This document shows, in pieces, positions 18,027 to 26,546 of a stretch of DNA of 64,000 nucleotides. The notes under the pieces were generated by a model. That model did no database searches and was not told the DNA's origin. It saw nothing but the letters and a program-made list of their open reading frames with translations. Every line of letters starts with the position of its first letter. Within the stretch, counting starts at the first letter, position 1. The DNA comes from Mesorhizobium sp. AR07 (GTDB taxonomy: Bacteria; Pseudomonadota; Alphaproteobacteria; Rhizobiales; Rhizobiaceae), in contig NZ_CP080528.1 of the NCBI RefSeq assembly GCF_024746815.1, positions 558,001 through 622,000 of the forward strand, in the 5' to 3' direction. The translations under genes and the position numbers were made by a program.

Positions 18027-18058
18027 AAAAAATGGCCGGGCTCGAATGCGGCCCGGCC
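18027..18058 (-). terminator. Rho-independent terminator for the IclR gene
   Basis: On the minus strand GGCCGGGC-N9-GCCCGGCC is followed by ATTTTTTG. An 8-bp GC stem about 150 nt after the IclR stop at 18206. Confidence 0.75.
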
Positions 18059-18205
18059 AAAAGAAGGTTAAAACCTTCAGAGGGGAACACCGTACGGCGG
18101 AATGGGAGGAAACCGCCGAACGATTTTACCTGTTTAATCCTATTTAAACGCCTTGGCGACGAATGGAATTCCAAAAAAGCATAGTTCTGCGATCCGCAGG
18201 TGCCC

Positions 18206-19006
18206 TCATGTTGATCCGAGTGGTCTTGCCCTGGCCTTGGCCGGCCAGATCTGAGCAAGTTCCTTCGCAGCTCCGTTAAGGGCGTCAGCAAGTTCCGGCC
18301 AACGATCCGGTGTAATCCGAATGAGTGGGCCTGCGACGGAAACCGTACCGGCAACCGGAGCATCGTATACAGAACTCGCTCGGAATGGTACGGCGATAGC
18401 CGCGGTACCGGCTTCACCTTCTTCCACCGAAGTGGCAAAACCTCGTTGCCGCGTTTCGGCTAGCCGAAGCCTGAACTCATCGATACAGTGAGCCGAGTTC
18501 GGCCCGAGCTTGTGAGGTGCATCAAACCCGCGAGAATACACAATTGCCAGCGCCTCTTCTTCAGGCAAGGTGCCAAGCCAAGCCTTTCCACTAGCAGTTG
18601 CATGCAGCACTATTTCCTGCCCCATATTAGGATCGTAACGCAAGCCAGTGGTGGCACCCTGTGCCCTCGCCATCCAAACAAGCCCCCGATTTTCCAGCAC
18701 AGCGAGACGACAACATTCATGCGTTTCCGTGGCCACTCTGTTCAGGACCGACTGGACTACCTCCGATACGTTACGAGCGTCGAGATTACGGAATGCCAAT
18801 GTGCTCATTTTAAGCGACAGCGCATACTTCTTGCTTGCGATGTCTTGAATGAGCCACCCGCGATTGACTAGCGCCGTGACGAGCCTATGAATCGCGCTGA
18901 CCGGCATGTTGAGGCGGCTAGCAAGTTCCGACAACTCGACGAGCTCACGCTCGCCCGCGAGCAACTCTAATAGCGCAAGGCAACGGGACACGGAAGCAAC
19001 AGTCAC
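18206..19006 (-). CDS. IclR-family transcriptional regulator (copy 1)
   Basis: Start taken at the GTG at 19006, matching the start of its close paralogue at 51756; TTG at 19012 is also possible (AAAGGAG lies just upstream). About 266 residues. The N-terminal winged HTH is VSRCLALLELLAGERELVEL...SRLNMPVSAIHRLVTALVNR; the C-terminal IclR effector domain contains GLRYDPNMGQEIVLHATASG and SVEEGEAGTAAIAVPFRAS. Members usually repress catabolic operons until a small acid binds. No target operon lies next to it; its natural partner may be the cluster at 50-62 kb. Confidence 0.9.
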   Translation of the reverse strand: MTVASVSRCLALLELLAGERELVELSELASRLNMPVSAIHRLVTALVNRGWLIQDIASKKYALSLKMSTLAFRNLDARNVSEVVQSVLNRVATETHECCRLAVLENRGLVWMARAQGATTGLRYDPNMGQEIVLHATASGKAWLGTLPEEEALAIVYSRGFDAPHKLGPNSAHCIDEFRLRLAETRQRGFATSVEEGEAGTAAIAVPFRASSVYDAPVAGTVSVAGPLIRITPDRWPELADALNGAAKELAQIWPAKARARPLGST

Positions 19007-19012
19007 ACTCAA

Positions 19013-19874
19013 TTTATCTCCTTTCCCAGCGGCTTTGGATCTGGGACCCAACTCCAGAGGCTGCTGTATTCGAAAGTGCTCGCGGCCTTTACAAGCATCC
19101 AGGGGCATGGAGATCGAAGCGATTGCTGCTCCGGCAGTCTGCGCTCTGCTGTATCCTCAATCGTTTCATTGAACCAAGGTCTCCTATTAGCCCGTCTCGG
19201 GCGCGGCGCCGCGCTCGTAGATACCATCTATCTCCTTCAGCACTGCCCATCGCTCACCTAGACCAGACTAACAATACTTCCTTCATGTGAAGGTTTGGTC
19301 ATAGCGGGCGCGTAAGCATTCCTGTTCTTTCTTCTCATGTCGCATTTTCTGAGCCACCCGCATTCCGTTTCAATCATTTACAAACGCATAAGCATATGTT
19401 TGCTTTGCGTTTAGTCAGATACTACAATCTCAGGATAAAATAGGTATCCGGCACCACAGACCGTCCAAAGACAGTTCGGCCCGCTGAATGTGCTCACGCC
19501 TTGCGAACCCCCCTTCCCAAATCTGACGCCGAGCTGAAAACTCAGTTTCTCCCCTGTTTCACCGTGAGAGCCACGGGACTAGAATACCCAGCAACGTTTC
19601 GTAGGGCTGGCGAGTACGGATCTACAAATTTCGTGCCAAAACTTCAAAAAGATCTCAGCAGAGATTTTCTTGTGAGTCGTCAAGCGCATATGAATGGTCA
19701 GCATCAAACCAGGTCGCTTCACATTGTCGGAGACCCGACCAAACGCGACAAAATCTCGGAGGTATAGCTTTCATCCTTCTGCAGAGACGATGAAATCCCC
19801 TCGTGGCAGTGAAACGCGACGGCGTACTGCTTCACCGATTCTCGCTCGTGGCTCGCGCAATTGTCGACCGCGTA
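19013..19874. other. Long region without recognised gene
   Basis: About 860 bases between the IclR gene and IS5 copy 1. A frame at 19501-19767 (STNFVPKLQKDLSRDFLV) matches no family I know. The region holds an imperfect 31-bp dyad at 19382-19412 and a 14-bp dyad GTCGGAGACCCGAC at 19726-19739 similar to the sites at 4373. Confidence 0.4.
19382..19412. promoter_or_regulatory. Imperfect 31-bp inverted repeat
   Basis: Outer arms AAACGCA and TGCGTTT are perfect; inner arms are near-complementary around CATATG. It could be an operator or a hairpin. No gene start lies close on either side, so its role is unknown. Confidence 0.35.
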
Positions 19875-19875
19875 C

Positions 19876-20754
19876 ATTTCTCTAAGTGTCTGAATCGAAA
19901 TGACCGTGGATATTTCAATGTCTTGCGAGCCTGCGGGTGAGCATTCGGATGTTTGCGATGAAGACCCAAGCTTCGGCGGAGGCGATGGTGCGCTCGAAGT
20001 CCTTTGCCAGCCTTCGGCACCTGCCGAGCCAGGCGAATGTACGCTCCACCACCCACCGGCGCGGTAGGACCTCGAAGCCTTTGGCCTTGTCCGCGCGCTT
20101 GACGATTTCCAGCGTGAACTTTCCTACCTTTTGCAGCGCGCCGCTCAGCTTCGGCCCGGCATAGCCGCCATCGGCGAAGACATGATGCAGCCATGGCCAG
20201 CGTTTGAGGATGGCCTTCAGGACCGCCGGCGCGCCGTCGCGGTCCTGAATGTCGGCGGCATGGACGACGAGCCCGACCAGCAGGCCGAGCGTCTCGACGA
20301 CGATATGGCGCTTGCGGCCCATGACCTTCTTGCCGGCATCAAAGCCCCGGATTCCGCCGCTTTCGGTGGTCTTCACCGACTGGCTGTCGATGACACCGGC
20401 CGTCGGGCTGGCTTGCCTGCCTTCCCGTTCGCGTGCCGCCATCACAAGCTCGTTGCTGATGGTGCGCAGCAGGCCCTCGTCACGCCAGCGCCAGAAGTAC
20501 TTCTGCACCGTCGAGAACGGTGGAAAGTCCTTCGGCAAAAGCCGCCACGCGCCGCCCGAGGAGGCCAGGTACAAAAGAGCGTTCACGACTTCGCGCAGGT
20601 CCGTCTTGCGCGGCCGGCCGACGCGGTTCGGCCGAGGCATGTGCGGCACAATCAGCGCCCATTCCGCATCCGTCAGATCGCTTGCGTAACGGGCGCAGCG
20701 CCGCTCATAGTGCGGACGGGTGATTTCAGTCTAGGCCATCGTGATCTCCGTCGA
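19876..20754 (-). mobile_element. IS5-family insertion sequence, copy 1
   Basis: Sequence shared with the copy at 46015-48350 runs from CTCTAAGTGTCTG at the left to GTCGAATCTC at the right. I could not define terminal inverted repeats or a target duplication, so the ends come from the shared segment only. Confidence 0.75.
19915..20649 (-). CDS. tnp: IS5-family transposase
   Basis: 244 residues from the first ATG. HTH-like N-terminus REVVNALLYLASSGGAWRLL, then first Asp in AGVIDSQSVKTTESG, second Asp in HHVFADGGYAGPKLSG, and Glu in RRWVVERTFAWLGRCRRL. The family protein should begin about 25 residues earlier; that stretch is open and homologous (RYASDLTDAEWALIV), but the expected ATG is followed at codon 3 by TAG. 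Translation may therefore start at an internal GTG. The same TAG occurs in copy 2. Confidence 0.85.
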   Translation of the reverse strand: MPHMPRPNRVGRPRKTDLREVVNALLYLASSGGAWRLLPKDFPPFSTVQKYFWRWRDEGLLRTISNELVMAAREREGRQASPTAGVIDSQSVKTTESGGIRGFDAGKKVMGRKRHIVVETLGLLVGLVVHAADIQDRDGAPAVLKAILKRWPWLHHVFADGGYAGPKLSGALQKVGKFTLEIVKRADKAKGFEVLPRRWVVERTFAWLGRCRRLAKDFERTIASAEAWVFIANIRMLTRRLARH

Positions 20755-20971
20755 ATCTCTCGTCCAATCCGTGTCGTGATCCCGCTCAAGTCTAGACCAG
20801 CGAATCACGACGGACAAAGCCGGCCCCTTTCCAGCTCAGCCCCGGGCGCCGGCTCTCATGCCGGCCAAAAATGAAAAAGCAACAAATATTTCACAACAAT
20901 AACACACATCGCTGACCCACAGGTGACTAAGGTGTTCGTGATCGACGTAAATATTCCAGGGGCCCAGGACG

Positions 20972-22024
20972 ATGAGCGGTCGAAATCAGACGAATACCCC
21001 CTACTCAAAGAGAACTTGTGCAGATCGGCTGCAAATGCTTGGCAGAGCGCGCGAGGTAATCCGCCGTGAGGCGAAAGCGCTCGAATTAGTGGCGGCTCGC
21101 CTCGATGAACAGATTTGTAAGTTAGCGGAGCACATACTCTCAACACCCGCTCTCGTCGTCGTTTCGGGGGTCGGCAAATCAGGTCTTGTCGGCGAAAAAA
21201 TCTCGGCAACGCTCGCCTCGACGGGTACGCGCTCGATTTCACTTGATCCACTTGACGCCCTTCATGGCAGCCTCGGGCGAGTTAGTGCAGGTGACGTATT
21301 TCTTGCACTGTCAAACTCGGGCGAAACCGAAGAACTCAGGCAGGTCGTGTGGGCTTTGAAGGAGCAACCGGTACTCATCGCGTTAATAACCGGGCGCCCG
21401 AACTCTTCGCTAGGGCAAGTAGCGCATCGCGTGCTCGATATCGGCCCGGTGCAGGAGGTCTGCGCCCTAGGACTTACACCGACAACCAGCACTACTGCAA
21501 TGATGGCGCTCGGCGATGCCCTAGCGCTTATCATACAGGAGCGCCGCGGATTCACTGAACGCGATTTTGCACGCTTCCATCCAGGCGGAAGTCTCGGCAG
21601 AAAACTCGTGCGAGTGAGTGATCTCATGTGGCCACTAGGAACTATTCCAGTCGTGCGTCCCGGTACACAGCTCGCCGAGGTGCTCGTGACTATATGCGGG
21701 GCGGTGCGGAGCGCAGAAGCGGCTGTTGTGCTAGGTGGCGACGAAAAAATCATTGGTGTGATCAACCCGCGAACAATCGCGGGCGATTTAATGGGAGCGC
21801 AGCATTTGGAGTTGGAAGCGAGTGTGGATCCGTACATCCAGCGGCCCCCGGCCGCAATTCAGGACAATGCCAGCCAGAGTGACGCCTTCCAGATCTTTCT
21901 CCGCAATGGTGGCGATGTCTTGTCTGTCGAGGATACAGTTGGTCGCTTTATCGGCCTTCTATTCCGAAGAGATGTGGAAACGAATAGCGGAATGCGCTGC
22001 GGGGGGTGTGTGGGGGAAGTGTGA
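20972..22024 (+). CDS. kdsD: D-arabinose 5-phosphate isomerase (KdsD/GutQ-type)
   Basis: Protein of 350 residues. The N-terminal SIS domain (about 45-190) contains VVSGVGKSGLVGEKISATLA, LDPLDALHGSLGRV, SNSGETEEL and LTPTTSTTAMMALGDALA, followed by FHPGGSLGRKL. These are signature segments of the enzyme that converts ribulose 5-phosphate to arabinose 5-phosphate, the first step of KDO synthesis. The C-terminal CBS-domain pair (about 210-335) is diverged. It stands 2 kb from a histidine phosphatase and a broken kdsA, so an accessory KDO-like pathway once existed here. The frame itself looks intact. Confidence 0.9.
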   Translation: MSGRNQTNTPYSKRTCADRLQMLGRAREVIRREAKALELVAARLDEQICKLAEHILSTPALVVVSGVGKSGLVGEKISATLASTGTRSISLDPLDALHGSLGRVSAGDVFLALSNSGETEELRQVVWALKEQPVLIALITGRPNSSLGQVAHRVLDIGPVQEVCALGLTPTTSTTAMMALGDALALIIQERRGFTERDFARFHPGGSLGRKLVRVSDLMWPLGTIPVVRPGTQLAEVLVTICGAVRSAEAAVVLGGDEKIIGVINPRTIAGDLMGAQHLELEASVDPYIQRPPAAIQDNASQSDAFQIFLRNGGDVLSVEDTVGRFIGLLFRRDVETNSGMRCGGCVGEV

Positions 22025-22100
22025 GAAGAGCCGTTGGGAAAATTCGGTTTGAACGCTACCCAGCGCATAGCCGAAACCGAGATTCTATCAGGAGGACAAA

Positions 22101-22277
22101 ATGAAAAAGCCTGAAAGCCTTGTCGTCCTAATCTGGGCCATTCATTTGCGTTCCTGGGGGCTGGTAAGGCCGCGGACTTTGGCTGAGTCCACCCGGGCCG
22201 GCAATTGCCGCTCTTCAAATCGGGGTGTTTTCGCGCGCCCTCGAATGGGCGCATTCGTTTTCCTCCTTTTCTTCTGA
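22101..22277 (+). CDS. Short hypothetical ORF after kdsD
   Basis: A good AGGAGG lies 6 bases before the ATG of a 58-codon frame starting MKKPESLVVLIWAIHLRSWG. No family is recognised and the frame may be the 5' end of a gene broken by a frameshift. The rest of the interval to 22518 shows nothing further. Confidence 0.3.
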   Translation: MKKPESLVVLIWAIHLRSWGLVRPRTLAESTRAGNCRSSNRGVFARPRMGAFVFLLFF

Positions 22278-22518
22278 GGGGTTCAACGATCCGATGGGCC
22301 GCTTCTGGAGAGCTCCTATAGTGCTTCATTCGTACTGTGCGCTGGAATGCGGGGCAGGAACCGGCCGTTTTCACCCATCGAGGGGCGCGCCACATGCAAT
22401 TCTAGTAAGCCGTCAGTTCTTACCCTTCGGATGTCGCCTGCCCGGCTGTCGAAATCATGCATCGAGAGTAGGCAGCTACTGCCGGTCGGCTCTCATTTCG
22501 CGAGGTAATCTTGGCACC

Positions 22519-23172
22519 TCATTTTGGCCAAGCCGATGGAAGCAGAACCCCCGGAGGCTCATTCCAAGTAACCGGTCGGAGGAAGCCATCCCCCATTTCC
22601 AATTCGCAGATGTTGCCAGTATCAACGCGGGCCAATTGCGCTACCGGAAAATCTCCGAATTTTCCCATAAGGCGCCGTCCTATACACTTGAGAGGCCCAT
22701 GAGCAGTGACCACGAGGATGGTTTCGGTTGGTCTGTAGGAGCCCTTGAGACCCATAAGGAAGCTGTCGATCGCGTCAAAATAAGCATTCTGTTCCGACTT
22801 CCAGTTCGATATAGGCCATATACTGCGCCGATACCAGTCGAAGAAATCACGGGCGCCAAAACGGCGGACCACTTCAATATTGGAGAGGCCTTCCCAGTCG
22901 CCATAGTCTATCTCGCTAAGTCTCGAGTCGGCGACGGGAGGCCGCTTTGCACCAGAGGTGGCCAAAGCGATCTCGGCATAAGCGCTTGTTCGTCGCAAAG
23001 GACTGCAAAAAGCAGCGGATGGTATACGCCTTGCGCCCTGCAGTACGGTCCCGAGTTGCCGTGCCTGACGCTCCCCTTCCAAGACGAGAGGAGGATCGGC
23101 CTGGCCACCTATCCATATCGCTTTCGCGCCGGCTGAAAACGTATTTCCGTGTCTAGACAAAATAATCTTCAT
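22519..23172 (-). CDS. Histidine phosphatase superfamily protein
   Basis: Protein of 217 residues. The phosphoglycerate-mutase fold is shown by ILSRHGNTF with catalytic His8, AFCSPLRRTSAYAEIAL, LSEIDYGDWEGLS (acid residue) and VVTAHGPLKCIG (second His). It resembles alpha-ribazole phosphatase and sugar-phosphate phosphatases. Flanked by kdsD and kdsA, it could dephosphorylate KDO 8-phosphate in place of KdsC; that is inference from position only. It is transcribed opposite to both neighbours. Confidence 0.85.
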   Translation of the reverse strand: MKIILSRHGNTFSAGAKAIWIGGQADPPLVLEGERQARQLGTVLQGARRIPSAAFCSPLRRTSAYAEIALATSGAKRPPVADSRLSEIDYGDWEGLSNIEVVRRFGARDFFDWYRRSIWPISNWKSEQNAYFDAIDSFLMGLKGSYRPTETILVVTAHGPLKCIGRRLMGKFGDFPVAQLARVDTGNICELEMGDGFLRPVTWNEPPGVLLPSAWPK

Positions 23173-23281
23173 AGTTCAGAGAATTCCGTTGAGTGACTTA
23201 GTTATCGTTATCACCTTTTCCTCATATTGCACGTTAAATGTTCTTTCACATTTCTTTTTAAACTTGTGAAGAAGGAGATGT

Positions 23282-23594
23282 ATGCCTATATACCGGAGCG
23301 CTGCGCCCCCGCTAATGCTTCTCGAACAGGGACGTTTCAAATCCATGGACGACGAAATGCGAACAGGAGTTCTTGCGAGAATAGTGACAGTTGTTACTGA
23401 TGGAAACGGTAGCCTTGGTAGTACATTGTGACACGCTTAATCTCAGACGGGGCGCACATCGGGGTGTCAGATCTGGCCCCGTCCGAAAAGTGAGCGGCTG
23501 CTCCCTTCTGCCGATCAGATGTGACGTTACGAAGCCGGAGAGTGTCAAAAGAACGTTGGCGAAGGGATGTGAAGTTCTCGGGACCGTTCGCCAT
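23282..23594 (+). pseudogene. Short-chain dehydrogenase, 5' remnant
   Basis: AAGGAG precedes the ATG at 23282. The frame reads ...VTVVTDGNGSLGSTL, the Rossmann glycine motif. After a frameshift comes RLISDGAHIGVSDLAP, and after another LLPIRCDVTKPESVKRTLA. This order matches the first 75 residues of SDRs such as the intact one at 24972. The catalytic part is missing. Confidence 0.65.
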
Positions 23595-23605
23595 TTGGAG
23601 GATAT

Positions 23606-24419
23606 TTGATGGAGACCAATTCGGTGGTCGTCGTCGGCAACGGTGCCGGCAAGGTGGTATATTCGCAGAAGAATCGGTTCACGCTAATCGCCGGGCCTTG
23701 CCAGATGGAGAGCCGCGAACACGCGTTTATGATGGCCGGCAAGCTTGCTGAGCTCTGCAGGTCGTTCGGCCTCGGCCTTGTTTACTTCGCTGTCCGGCAA
23801 GCGCGGCGTTGGTCTTCGAAAGGCGATGGAGATTTTTGCCAGTCTCAAAAAGGAATACGCCTTTCCGGTGCTGACGGACATCCACACAGAAGAGCAGTGT
23901 CCCGTAGTGGCTGCGACAGTCGATATTCTACAGATTCCCGCCTTCCTGTCGCGCCAGACGGACCTGCTCGTGGCGGCTGCTAAGACGCGACGCACGATCA
24001 ACGTGAAAAAGGGGCAGTTCCTCGCACCCTGGGACATGAAGAACGTGCGCGCCAAGCTCACCATGAGCGGTAACCCGAACGTGCTTCTGTGCGAGCGCGG
24101 CGCGTCCTTCGGTTACAACACGCTCGTCTCGGATATGCGCTCCTTGCCGATCATGGCGGCGCTCGGCGCGCCGGTGGTATTCGACGCTACCCATTCGGTG
24201 CAGCAGCCGGGTGGGCAGGACAGTTCTTCTGGCGGCGAGTGGGAATTCGTCGAGACCTTTGCGCGAGCAGCCGTCGCCGTCGGTGTTGCGGGCGTCTTCA
24301 TTGAGACGCATCAGGATCCTGATAACGCACCTTCTGACGGACCGGACATGGTGCCGCTTAATGATATGCCGCAGTTGCTGGAGAGATTGGTCTCTTTTGA
24401 CGCCATTGCCAAGCAGTAA
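23606..24419 (+). pseudogene. kdsA: KdsA (3-deoxy-D-manno-octulosonate 8-phosphate synthase), deleted
   Basis: The first frame from 23606/23609 reads FTLIAGPCQMESREHAFMMA and GLGLVY; the second frame reads SLSGKRGVGLRKAMEIFASL, PVLTDIHTEEQC, NVKKGQFLAPWDM, LCERGASFGYNTLV, FDATHSVQQPGG and FIETHQDPDNAPSDGP. In intact KdsA the segment KSSFDKANR lies between GLVY and TSLSGKRG. Here it is absent and the frame shifts, consistent with a deletion of about 29 nt at 23783. The lost residues bind phosphoenolpyruvate, so the gene cannot make active KdsA. Confidence 0.85.
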
Positions 24420-24971
24420 AGGACGCGTTCTTGAGGCCATTGAGATTGAGACGGACAACGGCCCATGACGGTCGCTATGCACAAGGAGGCGGCGGTGGCG
24501 GTGGAGTGGACGAACAGGGTTGAGGGGAAGGACGTGTTAGGCGACGTTTGCCCTCGGGGGGTCTGAATTGACAAGCAGAGATCGCCTCGTCGATGGGAGA
24601 GGGCAAGAAGATCGTGGCGAAAGCACGAAACGGCACTGCAGGCTGCGAAGCGCTTCTGGCAGGCCACATATCGACAACAATCGTGGTTCACAACCGCGCT
24701 CCGCGGCGGGATCTCCCTCCCCACGTGAGGGGATCGGCCGTCTCCACATCCGGACAACTCTTAACGCCAAGAGAGTTCGCGACTGCCCTTACAAGTAGCA
24801 TCGAATGATTGTGATCCCATGTGCTATATTTTCGAGAACTGTCTTTGCCAAATTTCGATCAGCTTTATGTCGCTTGATATCACTACTTCTGGTTATCAAG
24901 TTTTTCGGAATTTGGTTGAGACCGTCCTCGCTTTTCTAAGGTGAGACTTTGGGTAAAACAGGAGAACGTAC
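24420..24971. other. Spacer without recognised gene
   Basis: About 550 bases between kdsA and the SDR gene. No family recognised. The last 100 bases are AT-rich and should contain the SDR promoter. Confidence 0.4.
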
Positions 24972-25703
24972 ATGAGCGAAGCGACTCTGGCAGGACGGGT
25001 AGCGATTGTAACGGGTGGGCACGGCGGGATCGGCCGCGCAATCGTAGCGCGACTCCTTCGAGACGGCGCGCACGTAGCAGTCTTCGATCTTTCGGGGAAC
25101 GAACAAGCGAGTCGCGATTCAGTGCTTCGGATTCATTGCGACGTCACCGTGCAAGCTAACGTCGAAACGGCGCTGGCGTCGGTTCGTGAAGCTCTCGGAC
25201 CAGTTCAAATCTTGGTGAACAATGCCGGCCTTCTCGGCCCTGTAGCGCGTGTACTCGAAATCACGACCGAGACATGGCGGCGCGTAACAGACGTGAACCT
25301 GACAGGCACATTTGTCTGCTGTAAGGCTGTCGCAAGCGACATGGTTCAAGCTGGCTATGGCCGAATCATTAACATAGCCTCGGTTCAAGGAAAGGAGGGA
25401 ATGGAGCTTGCGGGAGCATATGCTGCCTCCAAGGCAGGGGTCATCGCTCTGACCAAGACTCTTGGCAAGGAGCTCGCCACAAGCGGGGTCTTGGTGAACT
25501 GTATCACACCAACCGCAGTTGACGGCGGCATGATTGATGAGATTGAGGACCAGCGCCGCGCTTATATTCTCGATCGCATTCCAATGAACCGTTTCTGCTC
25601 CGTCGACGAAGTTGCGGCCATGGTCGCTTGGCTCGCAAGTGACGAGTGCTCATTTTCCACAGGAGGTGTTTTCGATCTTTCGGGCGGAAGATCGAGCTAT
25701 TGA
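24972..25703 (+). CDS. Short-chain dehydrogenase/reductase
   Basis: Protein of 243 residues, the normal length of a classical SDR. Cofactor motif TGGHGGIG at residues 14-21, an acidic residue after the second strand (VAVFDLSG), suggesting NAD(H), then NNAG, catalytic Ser in IINIASVQGKEG and YAASKAG (Tyr and Lys), and C-terminal SFSTGGVFDLSGG. It oxidises or reduces a hydroxyl/keto group; the substrate is not evident. The start has GGAG 6-10 bases upstream. It is followed by IS110 debris. Confidence 0.9.
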   Translation: MSEATLAGRVAIVTGGHGGIGRAIVARLLRDGAHVAVFDLSGNEQASRDSVLRIHCDVTVQANVETALASVREALGPVQILVNNAGLLGPVARVLEITTETWRRVTDVNLTGTFVCCKAVASDMVQAGYGRIINIASVQGKEGMELAGAYAASKAGVIALTKTLGKELATSGVLVNCITPTAVDGGMIDEIEDQRRAYILDRIPMNRFCSVDEVAAMVAWLASDECSFSTGGVFDLSGGRSSY

Positions 25704-26074
25704 GTTTTGCGACCTTACCCGATCGCAATCCCTCAGGACCACGAGATAGGTCGGCCCACGGGTTGGTCCTCAGTGATTGGCCCGCCACGGTGCGTGTTGC
25801 CTTCTGTGGTTGCCGTCCGTTGTGCAAGGAGTTTCTGACTTTCTGAACGTGTGATCGAGTGCGGTCTTCTGTCAGGCCTTGAGTGCGGCACTTGTCGAAG
25901 CCGCTGGCCGGTATGGTGATCTGCGGATCGGGTCCAAATCTCACGTGCGTGCTTGAAAGCACCGAGGCAACAGCTGGTTTTCCCGATCCAGATCGGTTCG
26001 ATCATGCGCCCATTCAGGTCATCGCCTTCTCACACCCCCAATACCGAGTTACCCGCACCATGCTGACCAACAGG
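25704..26074. other. IS110-flank sequence, inverted copy
   Basis: The part around 25836-25880 is a near inverted repeat of 27757-27805. Both are the downstream flanks of IS110 copies facing opposite ways. No gene seen. Confidence 0.5.
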
Positions 26075-26345
26075 TCAGGCCATGGCGGTTAACACCGGAT
26101 CTCGATAATCTTCTTGTTTCGTCAGCATGGCCCACATTCTGCGGGCCATCTTGTTCGCCAGTGCGATCGCGACCAACATCCGTGGCTTCCTCGTTATCAT
26201 CCGCGCCAGCCAGGAACCCTACGCCGGAGGCTTTCTGCTCGCCCAATTCACGCGGACCATTGCACCGATGATCAGCAATCGGCGAATATCGGCTTGTCCT
26301 GCCTTCGATACCTTGCCGAGCCTTTCCTTGGATCGTGTCCCGCTG
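26075..26345 (-). pseudogene. IS110-family transposase, C-terminal fragment
   Basis: The minus strand reads KERLGKVSKAGQADIRRLLI, IGAMVRVNWAS and, after a frame change, GSWLARMITRKPRMLVAIAL and ANKMARRMWAMLTKQEDYRD. This is the C-terminal transposase_20/DEDD tail of an IS110 protein, close to the intact copy at 26547 but in the opposite direction. The N-terminal two-thirds are missing. Confidence 0.8.
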
Positions 26346-26546
26346 CGTGGTGTAGCTGACGGCATGGTCGCCGCGCTCTCCGGCATGGGGCCGGGTGATC
26401 AGCGTGCCACGGCTGGCAGGCTGATGAGAGGATCATCGCTCATTTGACTGATGGTTTCCAGATGGGGTGGATGCCAGCCTTCTCCGACGGCATCGCAATG
26501 TGCCAAGTTTGTGGTGCTTAACGCCACAAAATGGAAGGAGGCATCC

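Noticed and set aside
19876..20754. Exact terminal inverted repeats of the IS5 copies
   Set aside because: The shared ends do not form a convincing inverted repeat by eye, so I give only approximate limits.
22225..23136. 303-codon plus-strand ORF over the phosphatase
   Set aside because: The minus-strand frame has all histidine-phosphatase motifs; the plus frame has none.
23606..24419. Functional KdsA read as one protein
   Set aside because: The two frames cannot be joined without restoring a missing segment that carries essential residues.
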